From the NCBI RefSeq assembly GCF_020497125.1, contig NC_059082.1:63628948-63692947 (forward strand): 64,000 bases of DNA. Reading direction: 5' to 3'. Below the pieces are notes generated by a model that worked only from the letters and a program-made list of their open reading frames with translations, had not been told where the DNA came from and ran no database searches. Made by a program: the position numbers and the translations under genes. The DNA is from Mauremys mutica. Its lineage: Eukaryota > Chordata > Testudines > Geoemydidae. Positions 19,123 to 32,356 of the stretch are shown piece after piece. How positions within the stretch are numbered: the stretch's first letter is position 1; each line of letters opens with the position of its first letter.

Positions 19123-22100
19123 GTCTTCAAGCAGCAGCTGCAACCGCAACTCGTGCAAAATCAATGCAGGCAGGTTCCTCCATCAGATTTCAAAAGGCCA
19201 CAACATTTAATAGAGCATAGCCATTATCTATTTCCATACTAACAGAATGACTATCTACTATTATATGCATGAAATATAGAACTTAAAAATAGCATCCACC
19301 TGTATTTGGTTATTCTAGTTAAGAGCATCATACGTAAATATAACAATTGACTTCTAAAAGGGTTTAACTGGTGGTTTCTCCTGTTGATTATTCTTGGTTA
19401 TTGTGCTAAAAGAATTAAAACTCCTCTCCTTGCCTGGAAAAGGTATGTCAAGTCCCAGCTTTCAAGCAGCCATGTCTTCTCTTGAACAGGAGCAGCTATG
19501 GCTCCAGTGGAATTCAGTAAGCAGGGGTTACTAAATTGGCATGAATGCAAACAGCTAGCCAGTCCAGCCGCAGGACTGTAACTCAGGTGCAAGAGAGAAA
19601 CTTTCAGCTAAAGACTGTCCAGAATTTGACCAGTCATATTTTCTATTCCTACAGAAATTCTCAGAATCTAGTCAGATGTTGTTATGGAATTATTTTTTCT
19701 GGCTTTGCTTCAACCAGACAATTTCTCACTGATATGAGAAAGTGGGAAAATTAGCCTCAGGACATTACTAAATAACTGTGTTTACTTGGATCAGACTAGT
19801 CTCTTTTTGTATTCTTTATAGTAGTGGCATGAAAATAAAAAAATATTGCTGGTTTTGTTGGATGATATATAAACAACTTCCCTTATTTTTTGTAGATTTT
19901 ATTAATACTCTTCTCACTTAGTTTCCTAGTTGCGTTTTAGTTATTTATTTTTATCCTTTTGTAGTGTCGCTGCATGATTTAATTAAGAGACTTTCCTTTA
20001 GACCGTGTCTGACTTTTTTTTCTTGCTCTGCTCCTTTCTGCCTCCTTTTTCCCCACTTAACACTTTCATTTTTGTAGAGTTAATCTAGGTGTTATCCTGC
20101 AAGTGCTGAGCAAATCCTGGGGTGCTGTGCACCCTCACTTATCACTGAAGCTGATGGGAGTTAAGGGCAATCAACATTTGTGGGATCTAGTCCTTCTTTT
20201 GCAAACTCTTATTAGAAATTACTTAACTGCATAAGAAAAAAGTTTACCCAATATTTTTCAAATGTTAATTTCCCACATCAGCCTGGCACACTCTCGTTCC
20301 TACGAGTTACTGCACATCCCAGGAACTAGAGAACTAGTTAAGATAAAAAGAAAACCCCTTCACCATTTTTGTGCAAAAGTCAAATTGAACTGCCACATTT
20401 GGGAAAACTCTGACTAATATCTTAGAGGTGGAAGTGCCAGATTAACATGGGAGAATTCTATTGTCTCAAGATACCAACTGCTTTGTTACTCTCTCTCTTG
20501 CCTCGGTGCCTCGTTGATTTGATTGAGGCTTGAGATCCAGGAGTGAGATCCTGTGAGATATCTCCAAAGAAGCAGAATATTCCCTCATTAGGGCATTTTC
20601 CGCTGGGCCTGGGGCAGGAATTCCCACAGCTCTTGTGAGAGCACGTATTCTTGCCAAATGCCCAGCCCGTGTCCTAGACTCTAGAGTTTTGGATCAGCTA
20701 TAAATAGGCATTCAAACCTTCAGATGCTTCTCTGAACTGAACTCAAACTCCAAACATTTTATAGTTGGTGATAATATATTCTCTCACTGATGGAATGATA
20801 CTGAAGGACAGTAGCTCAGTTAATACCTCTGGAGGCTACCCATAGAAATCCTTTTGCATCAAGGTGATACTTTGATATCCAGCATAAACACCTTGTATAG
20901 TACACATTTTCAATGTCAGTTGGTCCCCTTGCTCTGTTCCCTTGGATCCTTATTAACTCTGTTGCCTGATAATGTAAGATCACGTGATTATTTTTTTCTA
21001 GCCTTTAAAATATTTTCTACCTCGTAAGGAGGAGTGTTTTTTAAATTAGACATAGATCTTACCTTTTAAAGTGATGTAAGTTACCGACATCCATTAGAGA
21101 AATCAAAAATGTTTGTTATGCTAGTACTAGTTACCCCTATGCTGCTGTTCATTGTCTGCCCTCACTAGGGGCTATTTTTTCACTAAATCCATAGTTACCA
21201 CTGTCAGGCGCCCTGCTGGGATGCAGCAAATTTGTCACCGCTACCCTTAAATATAGCAATACAGTAAAGGAAATTAAGTTCAGGGAGCTACTAATGGGTT
21301 ATGGAAAGTAGATTATGAAAGAAAAATTACAGCCATTAATAATAAATATAACTTGGAGAAAAAATACAGTACAGAAGATCTCTATTTCTGTACTTTCTAT
21401 TTATAAATACTACAGCTGAAATATTTCAAGGGCAAGTTGAATTTATTTTGCTAATATTTATGGTGCCATTTTCTAATCATTCCTCTGAGGTTGTTTTACA
21501 GCGTGTTGAATAGAAAATTGCATTTGTTGGCCCTGGATATGTTCCATAGATAAATATTTTTCAACCATTTATTTTTCCTTATATATAAAAAAGTGAGACA
21601 CATTTTAGCATTCATTTAGGTATTATATAAGATTAGAACAGCACAGTGCAGTAAAAAAAAAAAAAAAGCTTTGTCCTCCATTTACTTGTCCTCCATAGGA
21701 TTAAAAAAAAGCATTTAGGATTATAGCAAAATTATTTCTGTGTACAGGAAAATGGCTATAATTAAAGCAGTCAGGTATAGAACTAAAATGTAACAGATTT
21801 TTGAAGAGCTGCAGTAGAGCTGCAAATTTGTGTCTGTTGATACACTACATTTACCAAAATTATTAATGTCGGAATAATAATTTTTAGTGAGTTTTCACAA
21901 TATTCAAAAGCCCAGATTATGGGTAAAAAATAATAGAAATTTTAAATTTGTTTAGTCATGGATCTTATTTTTTTTAACTATCATCATAATAAATACTGCA
22001 GACATTTAAACAACTACACTACTACAAAAAGACTTACTGGTTGGACTTTATTAAATGTTAGTAATTGCCTTGGAATTCAGAGGAATAAAAATTCATATTC

Positions 22101-23620
22101 AACATTTTCTTAGCAATTCTTTGTCTTTCATGCAAGTCTCACATCATTTCCTCTAATATCATTTACCACATTCTCACCAAAGCTTTTTTACGGCTAATTA
22201 GAAAAATCTGCAGAGTTATTTTGCATCAGCACTCTCTTTCAAAAGGCAGCTAGTGGTGACCCTTGGAAAAAAAAAGTGAGAGCCAAGATTTTGCTACAAT
22301 TTATATGTCTAGTTTTTCTTTAAAAAAAAAAAACACAATAACAACAAAACCCAAGAAGCTGTAGCCCGCAGACTGTCAGCAAAAGTGAAATGAAGTGGTT
22401 TCTGAAGTGAAAATACACATTTGTTTGGAGTCTTTTTAGCAGAAAGATGAGAATTCTGCAATGGAAGAAATAAAAACCATGTCTCTCACCCACACCCAAA
22501 CCACTCATTTTCTCTGTCTTGGGTGACCATTCTTGTCTTTTCATTCCATTCTAAGCTCTGCTGTTTTTTTTTCCTTGTGTTTTGCCTTAAGTTTATATTT
22601 TCTGTTCTTACAGGATTAATCTGAATTCATATTGAAACTGAAATGTCTTTAAAGGTCATTCTGGTGTTAAAAAAACAACAGTCCTCCGCTTTCTCTCTAC
22701 TCACTGGAATGCCTTGTAGAATTTTCTGCAGACTGCAGAATTTTCTTGCACACTTACACATGCTCTCTCTGAAATGAAGAGCCATGTAAATAGTCTGTCT
22801 GGTAGCTGGTTACCTGGGTTACTCCATTTGTGTTAGTTACTATAATCTGAAATGATACATATTGGCCTGACCTGGGAGATTTTCTAATATAGGACAAAAC
22901 TTATAAACCAATTGGGGTTTTTTTCACCTCTGAAATATCCATTGAAGCCAAATTAGCAATTTTTCTGTCACTTATTTAGGATTTTTAAGGAAGAGGTGTA
23001 AAGGAATGTTAATTTATTAAAATTCTTCTCATTATGTGTAATTATTCCTAGCCACCTTCATTTGGTTTGCTCAAGCAAACAAAAGTGCAAGAAGAATAAA
23101 TAGTCCTGTCTATCTGCATTAACCGAATGGTTCTGTAGAATTATTCTCCTTAATCTCCCATGGTTGAATGGTCATGTTTGATTGTTTCACGGGTTCATTA
23201 GAACCAGGTTTCTTCATGGGAAATGAATTCTACAGTTTTCTGTTTCCAAAGAACTTTCTGATGTGGGGTTATGTTGGTTGCTCTAATCTATGCTAAATTC
23301 TAGGAAAGCTTTTTTCACTACTCTCCTCCACTTCGTCCCTCCAAAAATAATAGTAATGTTACATTTCAAAGGAATTACTTACACATAGAGTATTTAATAG
23401 CTGTCCTTAATTCAAAAAGCTTACAGCTGGCATTTCATATCTCTACTAAATATTTCCTGCATTTCATTATTTACATGACCATAGGGTACATGTTTAAACA
23501 TGTTGCTTCACAGATCTTTGGTTTCCTCCTGAGTTTAAATAAAGAGCTTTATACTGTTGGTGTTTGTCAGGTGTACTGAGCACAACTCAAATGCTAACTA
23601 CGGCCTAATGTTTTCTTTAG
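19123..23620 (+). other. Intron (or 3' UTR of the short isoform), no repeat recognised
   Basis: Long AT-rich sequence with poly-A/poly-T runs (for example 21653-21667 and 22321-22332) and no identifiable transposon, unusual for this window. It ends in the pyrimidine tract TTTTCTTTAGTAG. No other phase-compatible exon was found. Confidence 0.4.
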
Positions 23621-23623
23621 TAG
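23618..23623 (+). promoter_or_regulatory. NAGNAG tandem 3' splice site
   Basis: TAGTAG gives two acceptors three bases apart. With the phase-1 G from 12026, use of the first adds one Val (GTA, GAT) and use of the second starts directly with Asp (GAT). Both keep frame. Confidence 0.55.
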
Positions 23624-23979
23624 ATGACTCTTCAGCTCCTGAACAACCTCCCATGACCTTTTCCAGTCAGATGTTGGTGGATGAAACCTCTTCAGCTGCC
23701 TCAAAATCTGGCAAGAACCCTGTAAAGAACCCTGAAGTGGAAACAGCTAACTTATCCCCTAGCCTGATTCCTGCACAACAGCCTACGATATCTCTAATCT
23801 CCGATGACAATACAGATGCACTGAGCGTAGAGTCACTCACACTGGTCCCACCGATTGATCCACACAGCATTCATACTTTCAGCTGCATTCCTCAGTCTTC
23901 CTTGCCATCTGAAGTTTGCGGAGTGACACAGGGAGAGGGTTCTGATCAAAGTCAACAAGCAGACTCTGATGAACAGTGA
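23621..23979 (+). CDS. Terminal coding exon of an unidentified gene
   Basis: Frame runs from the tandem acceptor to TGA at 23977-23979, about 118 residues. It begins 'DDSSAPEQPPMTFSSQMLVD', continues with Ser/Pro/Thr-rich low-complexity sequence ('SLIPAQQPTISLISDDNTDA', 'LTLVPPIDPHSIHTFSCIPQ') and ends acidic, 'GSDQSQQADSDEQ'. There is no predicted domain or membrane segment, so it looks like an intrinsically disordered C-terminal tail. Phase matches the exon at 11877-12026. Coding composition is clearly different from the flanking intron. I do not recognise the protein. Confidence 0.75.
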
Positions 23980-26900
23980 AGAAAATGCAACTGACTGCTC
24001 TGTATTTTCTTTCAAGTGAGGTGATGGGGGCATTAATAAAGCCACAAAGGCCAGTTGGCTCACGGGAAAGAGGCCAATTACTCAGTAACTCAATGTATGG
24101 GCACTCTTTAAAATAAACATTATACATTCAGCATTTTTGAAGGAAATCTCTATTGTAATATGGGAAAGTGAAGAAGCTTGGTTGGGCTGCTGGGGCTTTG
24201 TGATGTTTTACTTCTCCAAATACGGAGAGGCAGCATTTGCCAGAAAAAGGAAATATTTTAGGATATTATAGTACAGAGATGCTGTTTCCATTTGAAACAG
24301 TTTTTTTCTCTTCTGTTGGTCTCATTCAGCTTTTAGAGGTATGGCATAAAAACAGACTTGGCCACTTTCAGTATTGTATTCATAGGATTGTAAGCTTTAA
24401 TATTGTATCCTCTGTGTAATATTTATTTCAGTATTTGACTCAAGGCAACATAAATATCAAGGAAAGATTTTTTTATTAAAATGAAACAAACCCCTGATAT
24501 AACAGTCAAAGGCTTATTCAGGTTAATATAAGATGAATTTTTGAGAGGCATGTTATGTAGCTTTTTGCATAACCAACTACAGAGGAATGTGAAGTATTTT
24601 AAGATCCTGATCTACATTTTCTTAAGTGATTGTTTTAGTCTGTCAGTTCACTTCTGACAGAGGCAAATTGCTACATCTGAGGGATGGCAAAATCCTTTCT
24701 GCAGAAGGACACTATCTCTTTTTTAGAAACAGCCACAAGAGCTTGTGCTACATACAATGTATCCAGGAAGGTACCTTACCCAGCTGATATATCTCACTTT
24801 AGAAGGATGAAATTCAAAAGGGAATTTTTCTATCTGGAACCAGCTAACCCTGACGTTAACCAGATTAAACTTCTCAGTGAATGTCAATCTGATCTGAAGC
24901 CCATCTGATCTGTAGGTCCTGGTACAGAGAAGATAGAAATTAAAGAGACAGCATAAAACTTGGCAGCAGTTTGGCATGTTCTTTGCTGAATTGATTCATA
25001 CCTTAACATGAATAGAATTTAACCACTCAAGTAAATCTGAAGTGCATTCATTTCAAGTGGTGATAAAACTAGCAGGGAATAATTATTGCTGCATAGATGA
25101 TGATGATGATGATGAAAAGCATTTCCTGGTTCTCAGAAATTAACAAACACTTGTTTTTGCTTCTGTCTTGATTTTAGTTAGCAATGGAGCCTGTTATGTG
25201 ATTCTGTCCCTGTTGAAATCAGTGAGAATTTGCCATTGCATTCAGTGGTAACAAAGCTAGACTCCAGTCTTGTGTAGGATTAATTTGAAAAGCGCGTACC
25301 TATCTTCCATGCACCCTGCCACGGTTACACGATTGTTTGGTCCTCAATAAGGGAACACTTGAGCAGGATGTTTTAAAGGTTGTATTTGTATATTTGACGC
25401 ACCTCTGACTTTTGGTCTAACTTTGTTTGCCACTTGCTTTTCCAGGCTTGGTCCTTTGCAAAATGCATACTTACATAATGTTAGAAGTGGTGGTGGAGCC
25501 AGTAAGTGTTTGTTCCTATGTTCATAATTGACTGATTCAGATCTGTTACACTGTCTGACTCCTTTTCACTCCTGTGGACTTCAGCAGGCATTTAACCAAT
25601 CTAACTGAGAGTCTGATCCTGCAAATGCGATCGCCCCAAGCCCCACATGAAGTCTGAGAGTTGGGGGTTCTCAGCACCATTCAGGAGATGCTTAGCAACT
25701 TGTGGAACCAAACTCGGATCAGAATTTGGCCTTCAGGTGGAATGGGAGCCCATATTTCTTTTGGACTATTCTTAGACATGGTAGTCAAAAGACCATCTCA
25801 AAAATGATTACCTACTTGTTTTGAAAGTCATCTTTTGTGCTACATGTGACATTTCACTCTACCTAGAGCACAGAAAATGCCATATTGCAAAGTGAATTGT
25901 TCTAAATAGTGTTACTTTTAAATGCAAATTTGGGGTCTTTGTTAAAAGAAACATTTACCTGACTTAATTCAACTAGAATTTAATTTTAAATTAACAGGCA
26001 CAAAATAGGCCAGTTAGCAAGCAATGCACCTTCTTCCCTCTAAGCCATAGTGCACACCAAGAGATGGGACAAAGGATTTTGTTTAATAAACTTACAGGAA
26101 AAATAACACTTGAAAGGAAAGTGTCTTAGTCTCTGCTTCCAGGTACATTGTGGTAGCTTTGAAAGCCAACAATATACTTGAATTGTCCGCTGGAAGTTTT
26201 AAAGGGAAGAGGAGGGTGAAAACATGTATTGATAAAGAGAAAACAGAATAAATGACTAAACAGTTATGTCATTCAAACAATTGCTCAGACTGGTTTGTTT
26301 CTAATCTTAAAACGTATATAAGAATTGGCAATGCTTAATGCTGCATTAAGGAGAGTTCACTATATAAAACCCCTATAGATACTGAAATGTATCTTCTGGA
26401 AATCTTTGATCTGTTTACAAATATAGTGTATTACTCATCTGTTGTTCTTCGAAGAGTATCATATCTATCACTTATCAGAAAAGCTCAAGAGCTGTTTCCT
26501 TAGCCCCCTTTCGCTGTAAAAGGGAAGTAGAAACGAGAAAGCATTAGCACAGCAGCTGCTTTTTTTTTTTTAAACAAGAATTGATTGAATCAATGTGTTC
26601 TCACTATCGGCTTAACCAAATCCTCACTGTTCTCCAAACATACGGGTCAAGCTTAAGGCTCAGTATTTTCAGTGCAATTCTGTGGGGTCTCTAAAGAGGA
26701 TCACTATAAAAATAGCATGTGTAGAAATGGACCAGAACATAACACTGAATTTTAACTCACTCAAATGTGAGGCGATGCTGCAATCTTGTTGTGAATTTTG
26801 GGGTTTGTTTCCATCATTTACTCATGGCTCTTGCTGAATGCTAACTAGATAAAGCCCCTCAAATTCCTCCCTGTGAGATGAGACCAGCAAAGTAGTCAGT

Positions 26901-27149
26901 GGTATATTGAATGTGACTTTCACTGTTTCTTAGTCTATTCGTCTCACATGTATTTTATCAAATCTGTACCAAGATGCTGTAGTTCACATGGGTTGTTCTC
27001 TCTTCTCACCTTTGCTCTGCCCCCATCACACTGATGGTCTTAGTAGTTTTCAATGGACTGTAAGAATAGAACCTAGATTTTCAATCTAACAGAGTAACTG
27101 CAACATACACTTAAGTAATCTGATGTAGGAAAATATCTAGAGATACGGG

Positions 27150-27236
27150 GCCTGATTCTGATCTCCACTTCACCGGAGTCAATAAGGAATAATTCTTCTG
27201 GAGTCAGTGGAGTTGTGTGTATAAAACTGGTTTGAA
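27150..27236. repeat. Short fold-back repeat fragment
   Basis: 'GGCCTGATTCTGATCTCCAC...' followed by 'GGAGTCAGTGGAGTTGTGTG' resembles a palindromic reptile element based on GGCCTGATTCTGATCTC. Decayed. Confidence 0.4.
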
Positions 27237-27359
27237 GCCTCATTCACTTTCCTGAGGCATTTAAAATGTAGGAAATTGTATTTTTGGTTTCCTTTGTTGT
27301 AGGATTCTGTGGATTAAACCATGCGCAGTAGAAATGTTGTCATTGTGTTAATAGATAGA

Positions 27360-27586
27360 TTCATGGAAGATAGGCCCATCAATGGCTGTTTGCCAGATTG
27401 GGCGGCGGGTGGGGGGGTGTCCCTAGCCTCTGTTTGCCAGAAGCTGGGATTGGGTGACAGGGCATGGATCACTTAGTGATAACTTGTCTGTTCATTCCCT
27501 TTGGTCCATTGGCCACTGTCAGAAGACAGGATACTGGGATTGATGGACCTTTGGTCTGACCCAGTGCAGCTGTTCGTATGTTCTTA
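27360..27586 (+). mobile_element. CR1 LINE 3' end
   Basis: Carries 'TGTCCCTAGCCTCTGTTTGC', 'TTGGCCACTGTCAGAAGACA' and 'GGACCTTTGGTCTGACCCAG', then 'GTATGTTCTTAA'. 5'-truncated; same subfamily as 6785-7021 and 44558-45175. Confidence 0.85.
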
Positions 27587-30500
27587 ATATACAAATATAG
27601 AGTCCATAATTTGAGAGGGTAATTGCCCTGGTCCCACAGTAAGGGATGAGTGCACACACATTCTCCATTGCTAATTGGTGATTGGATTTAGATTGGATTT
27701 AGCTAAATTTAGATTGGATGAGTTATTGTATGTTTTATTAACAAACTGCTGGCTACCCAAGGAAATAATGCATTTTGTTCCTTAAATTAGGCAGAGGGTT
27801 GTAAATACGGAATTAACTTGTTAAAGGCGTTCTTCAGCATTCCTCAGGACCTTTAGTTCGAGGAGTTCTACACTTTGTTCAGTTAAGGGCTTTGGTAACA
27901 AAAGGTGAGAGGATCTGTTCTTCAGTCACATGTATGGAATTAATGCAAGTAATTTCACATTCTGGATTGTTGTTAAAGATATGCCTGATGCTCAGACCAG
28001 AATTCCAGATCAGGGAATAGTCAAATCTGGATCCCTGTTCACAATTTAAGACCATCTGTAGTGAGCCTCATAAATCCCTTGCACAGCAGTGAGACTAGAA
28101 ATAATGTTCCTTTGTGGATTTTAGTTCTAAAATTTCATTGCTATCTTATGCGTGCAAAGTTTTAAAAGATATTGAAAGTTAAAATGGTTTATTTATAGCA
28201 AAATGAGCAGCAGCCAGCAGGTTTTAAGTTATTCTGATCTTTCTAATTAAGCAATAAGACATGGTTAGCTGTAATTTCTGTACTGTTATAAGTGGCCTTG
28301 GATGATGATTTTAACAGCTCTAGATATGCAATAATTACCCTGTAATTGAGTGCCATTTTTCCAATATGGAAATGGATTTTATTAATGAAGTAAGGGAAAC
28401 CCATCAGGTCAAACTGTATCCAGATTTCTGAAGCCATTCATAAAACTTAACAACATGTCTGTTTGCTATACTCTGCGTTTAATGTGTTCTTTTATAATTT
28501 CACATTTGCTGTGCCTGTATTTGCTCTTATGGGTACATAACTATAGAATAACCTACTTAATATTCACTATGCTAATCATTGCTTCTCCACAAAACAACCA
28601 ATCGTCTTCTGAAAAAGTTTAATAAGTTGAGTGCTGTTAGCTGAAAATTTTATTGGACAGCTACTACCTGGAGAATAAAATGCCAAAATGAAAGATTTGA
28701 GAAGGGAGAGGGAGACGTCAGTTAGGGGCCATGCCCTGGTGAGAAATCTGCCTTCCACCTCCAGCTACTTGGAAGGGAGAGGCAGCTGGGATTTTTACCG
28801 GGGTACTGCCTTTGATCCTTTTCTTTCTGGCTACTTCATGTGATATATTTAAAACTCCCTTCCCATCCTATACACTTCTCTGGATGCTAGAAAGGAGTTT
28901 TCTCTTCCACACATATGCAAAGCTACCACTACCACTACTACTACCACCATCTTGCTGGCCACTGCGCTCCCTTAACCAATTCTCCTTTTTTGCACGGTCC
29001 TCTCAGAGTAGCTTCACTGCCTACCTCTGCTGCTGTTCAGAGCTTTCCCAAACATCAGCGGGATGAAATTGAAATTCTTGTCAGTCTTACTGCTCCCTAC
29101 AGGCTTCTGAACAACAGCAGTGAACCTGAGCAGAATTTTGTTAGTTTCACTTTGCTGCTGCCCAGAAAAACTCTGAGCAGCAACAGAGGCACTGGAAAGT
29201 GAGTATTGCACTGGGTCAAATTCAGAAGGTTCTCTTCACACTATAAGGGCCAGAAATGTAATGTTTTTTATAATAGAGGTTTAGATTCTATACAACTATT
29301 GCTATCTTTGGCTCCCCAAAGTTTGTTCAAGCCCTACAGATTGCTAAAATTTCATTCCTTTTACAAAATATTCTAGAAGGTGTTGCTCGGTATTTTTACT
29401 AGTATATTCCAAATTTAACACTAAATTGCACTTGTCAAAAGAATAGTACATATTGGAGCAGTAGCTCTTTTTATTGTATTTAAGTATTTGGTAATTTGCA
29501 GAATTCAGTCATCAATAATGAGTCATCCAGTCATTAGTGTGAATTAAAGTTCTACTATCTTGGATTAGAAATTTCTGTAGATAACCATTGTTTATTTTTT
29601 AATCATTGCAGTGACTGAGTAGTATGTATATTTCACATACACAATAGGTGAGTCTATATAAAGTTTCTTGTAATGAAATAACACATAGCTTAATGAATAG
29701 TAATGTTTAATGGCATTTATTCAAATTGTTTTCTGAAGAAAATGATACAGAGCCTGAGGTAAATCAGGTACTGTGTTCCCACTATTAGTTTAAAATAAGC
29801 TGTCACACATTGTGTATGATTCTCTTGGCCACCGGCTAGTCATTTATACCAGTCAAAATATTCTGATTTGGTTGCGTTTTCCTCTCTGGTGTAAATGACT
29901 ACCCCAGGACTGAGAGAGAGGAAAACCTGGCCCGTGTGTTAATGTTTATTACCCAATAAATGGATGTAAGGACTAAGTGCAGTTGAAAATGTTATAATGT
30001 ACATGAAGCTAATTTAAGAGGGGGCGGGAATTGCGAATGGTTTCAGTTTTGCAAACTAGAGATGATTTACTAGAACCCTGAAAGTCTGGCTTTGTTTGCC
30101 CTGTATAAACACTAAAAGTAGTAATCCGTTAAACCATTGTAACTTCAGGCAGCACCGCTGTCAGCCTCTCCACCTGCAAATACGTTTCTTTTGTTGTTTG
30201 AGCTATTGAACTTTTGTTGCAAACATTTTGCTTCATTTTAAATTGCTTTGAAAGTTCAATTCTGTTTTAGGTACAAAGGGGGAAACAAACCTATTTTTTT
30301 ACATAACTGAATGTATTCAGGCATTGTGCAGTACAGAATCACTCAGTGAGCAGAAAGGAGTGTCTTATGTAATATATTTGAATAACCTTGTGTATGAGAT
30401 GTACTTGATTAAAAAACACAGGGTGGATTTAATTCTGAAATGTCTTTTCTACACGCAATAAGTATAAACTATTTAACATAATTTGTATTAGACATTCAGA

Positions 30501-30740
30501 GTAAATGTGACAGTACATTATGTTCATTTAAACTGAAGGAAAATGTAAATAGGTGTTTGGGGGAGGGGAAAACTTAGGAAATATTTGTGTACATTTCTGA
30601 AACCTTACAGACTTCTACAGAAGGGTGAATTTCCTGGTATGAATCATGTTCTTCTGGTGTTGAACACCTGGACAGGAATGAAAAAAGGACTTTTCTTTGT
30701 AAATTGAACTTTGCAATAAAAATGGTGTTACTGAGAACCT

Positions 30741-31606
30741 TTCATCTTGTGCTTCTGGGTTTGTTATGTGCAAGCACATATAACATCAGTACATAGCAGC
30801 CCCTATTACATCACTCTCAGTAATTTGCTTTAATTAATAGGGACACATTTGTGTGGGTTTGGTTTGGGAATCCTCTAGTTAAAAATGGAGCTATACAGCA
30901 GATCTGAAATTTCTTACACTGGTTAGGGAGGAAAGGATCAAGGGAGTGAATGGGGAAACAGGACAGAGGCCAGCAGAGATGGTGAGAGGTCGTAGTTAAG
31001 GGATATAGAGTAAAGGACAAGGAGGATGGCTGGGCCATAGTTAAAGTAGCTGTCACTAAAAGACAGCAATCGCTTTCAGTTTGCAAATGCCCTTTCTGGC
31101 TGTCGGATGTGATTTCTTCCCAACTCTACCCCTGCGCTCCCAAGGTGTGAAGGGCCAGACTCGTGTATGGACCCTTTCAACTGAGGTTATTAGGTGCATT
31201 CGCGTTATTTAGCCACTTCATCTCCAGGGGTGAATTAGAGACCACGCTGTCCTTGCAAAGCATTCCTTTTCAAGCCAGGCATTCCTCCAGGAGAAGTCTG
31301 AGAAGAAATTAAATTACGTTGTAGCACGAAATAAGCAAACTCTATAATTAATAGGTAAGAGAAAATGGCCCACAACTATGGGAAGCAAGTCTTGGAACAC
31401 AGAAGAAACAATGAGTTTATTTGAACCTGCAACAGAATGAACTGAATTTTACATTTCATAATAGGAACTTGACTAGGTAGGTATTGTGGATATAATTGTG
31501 AGGTGCCCGTCTCCATTTTAAATTGCTTTCTATTTGTGGCTTGCATCTCCTCCCCACACCTCAAACACACACCGTTAGCTGCCTTACTCCTGCATCAGGG
31601 CAAGCT
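30741..31606. other. No gene or repeat recognised
   Basis: Sequence downstream of the putative poly-A site. Open frames at 30817-31086 and 31376-31570 (both minus) lack any domain. Confidence 0.4.
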
Positions 31607-31869
31607 TCTGGAGCCAGGGGCAGCTCCAGCTATTTTGCCGCCCCAAGCACAGCAGGCAGGCTGCCTTCGGCGGCTTGCCTGCGGGAGATCCCAGGTCCCG
31701 CGGATTCGGCAGCACGCCTGCGGGAGGTGCTGCCGAATCCCTCCGCAGGCATGCCGCTGAAGGCAACCTGCCTGCCGCCTTCGCAGTGACCAGCAGAGCG
31801 CCCACTGTGGCTTGCCGCCCCAGGCGTGCTCTTGGCGTGCTGGTGCCTGGAGCCGCCCCTGTCTGGAGC
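31607..31869. mobile_element. hAT MITE, 247 bp, with perfect 8-bp duplication
   Basis: TCTGGAGC at 31607-31614 and 31862-31869 flanks 31615-31861, with ends CAGGGGCAGCTCCAG and CTGGAGCCGCCCCTG (14/15). The interior is GC-rich and palindromic ('CGGCAGCACGCCTGCGGGAG'). Long frames on both strands across it are compositional. Confidence 0.9.
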
Positions 31870-31904
31870 ACCTTACAACAAAATCAACACACCAGCTGTA
31901 TGAA

Positions 31905-32030
31905 GTAGGCATTATTATCCCTTTGTTCCAGAGAGGTAAAACGAGGTACAGAAAGGTGAAATGTCTTGGCCAGCAGCACAAATGTGTGTGAGATGGAACC
32001 AAGAGTCCTGACGCCATTCTGCCTGAAAAG
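31905..32030 (-). repeat. MIR-like element
   Basis: 'GGCATTATTATCCC' through 'GGTACAGAAAGGTGAAATGT' and 'CTTGGCCAGCAGCACAAATG' follow the reverse of the MIR core. Confidence 0.6.
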
Positions 32031-32078
32031 TGAGTTCAGTAGAATGCTGCTCAGCATTGACCTGTTCCCCTACTTTAA

Positions 32079-32356
32079 GGCTTTGTTTACACACGCATTG
32101 TACCACTTAACTATATTGGTATATTTAAAGCAGTACAATCCATCCTCCATAGTGTGGACACAGTTATAACATTGTAAAGGTACTTGACTCTGGCATAGTT
32201 ATTCTCACAGATAAGGTGTATAAGCCAACTGGGAAGACCCTTTCTAACAAGATAACTGTCTGTGCTCAGGTTATACTGATTCCACGACGACGGTAGGAAA
32301 ATCACACCCTAACTGAAGTAGTTACACTGGTACAAAACCTGTGTTAAGACAAGGCC
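32079..32356. mobile_element. Harbinger-type MITE
   Basis: Left GGCTTTGTTTACAC and right reverse complement GGCCTTGTCTTAACAC form an imperfect inverted repeat next to TTA/TAA triplets. The interior repeats 'TATATTGGTATA' and 'TGTGGACACAGTTATAAC' phrases typical of small turtle Harbinger elements. Confidence 0.6.

Larger units (their letters stand above)
23980..30740 (+). other. Putative long 3' UTR
   Basis: Follows the TGA. Candidate poly-A signals are AATAAA at 24035, 24112, 26086 and 30715. The last is in a convincing context, GAACTTTGCAATAAAAATGG followed within about 30 bases by U/GU-rich sequence. The region is AT-rich, nearly free of repeats except the CR1 tail at 27360-27586, and contains a (GAT)n run at 25096-25115. 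If only a proximal signal is used, most of this is intergenic. Confidence 0.4.

Noticed and set aside
28915..29211. Opposed frames of 95 and 65 codons
   Set aside because: Built on an ACC/ACT repeat and Ser/Leu-rich low complexity; no domain, inside the putative 3' UTR.
31503..32017. Five overlapping frames, up to 140 codons
   Set aside because: Nearly all lie over the 247-bp GC-rich hAT MITE and read with equal ease on both strands; no domain.
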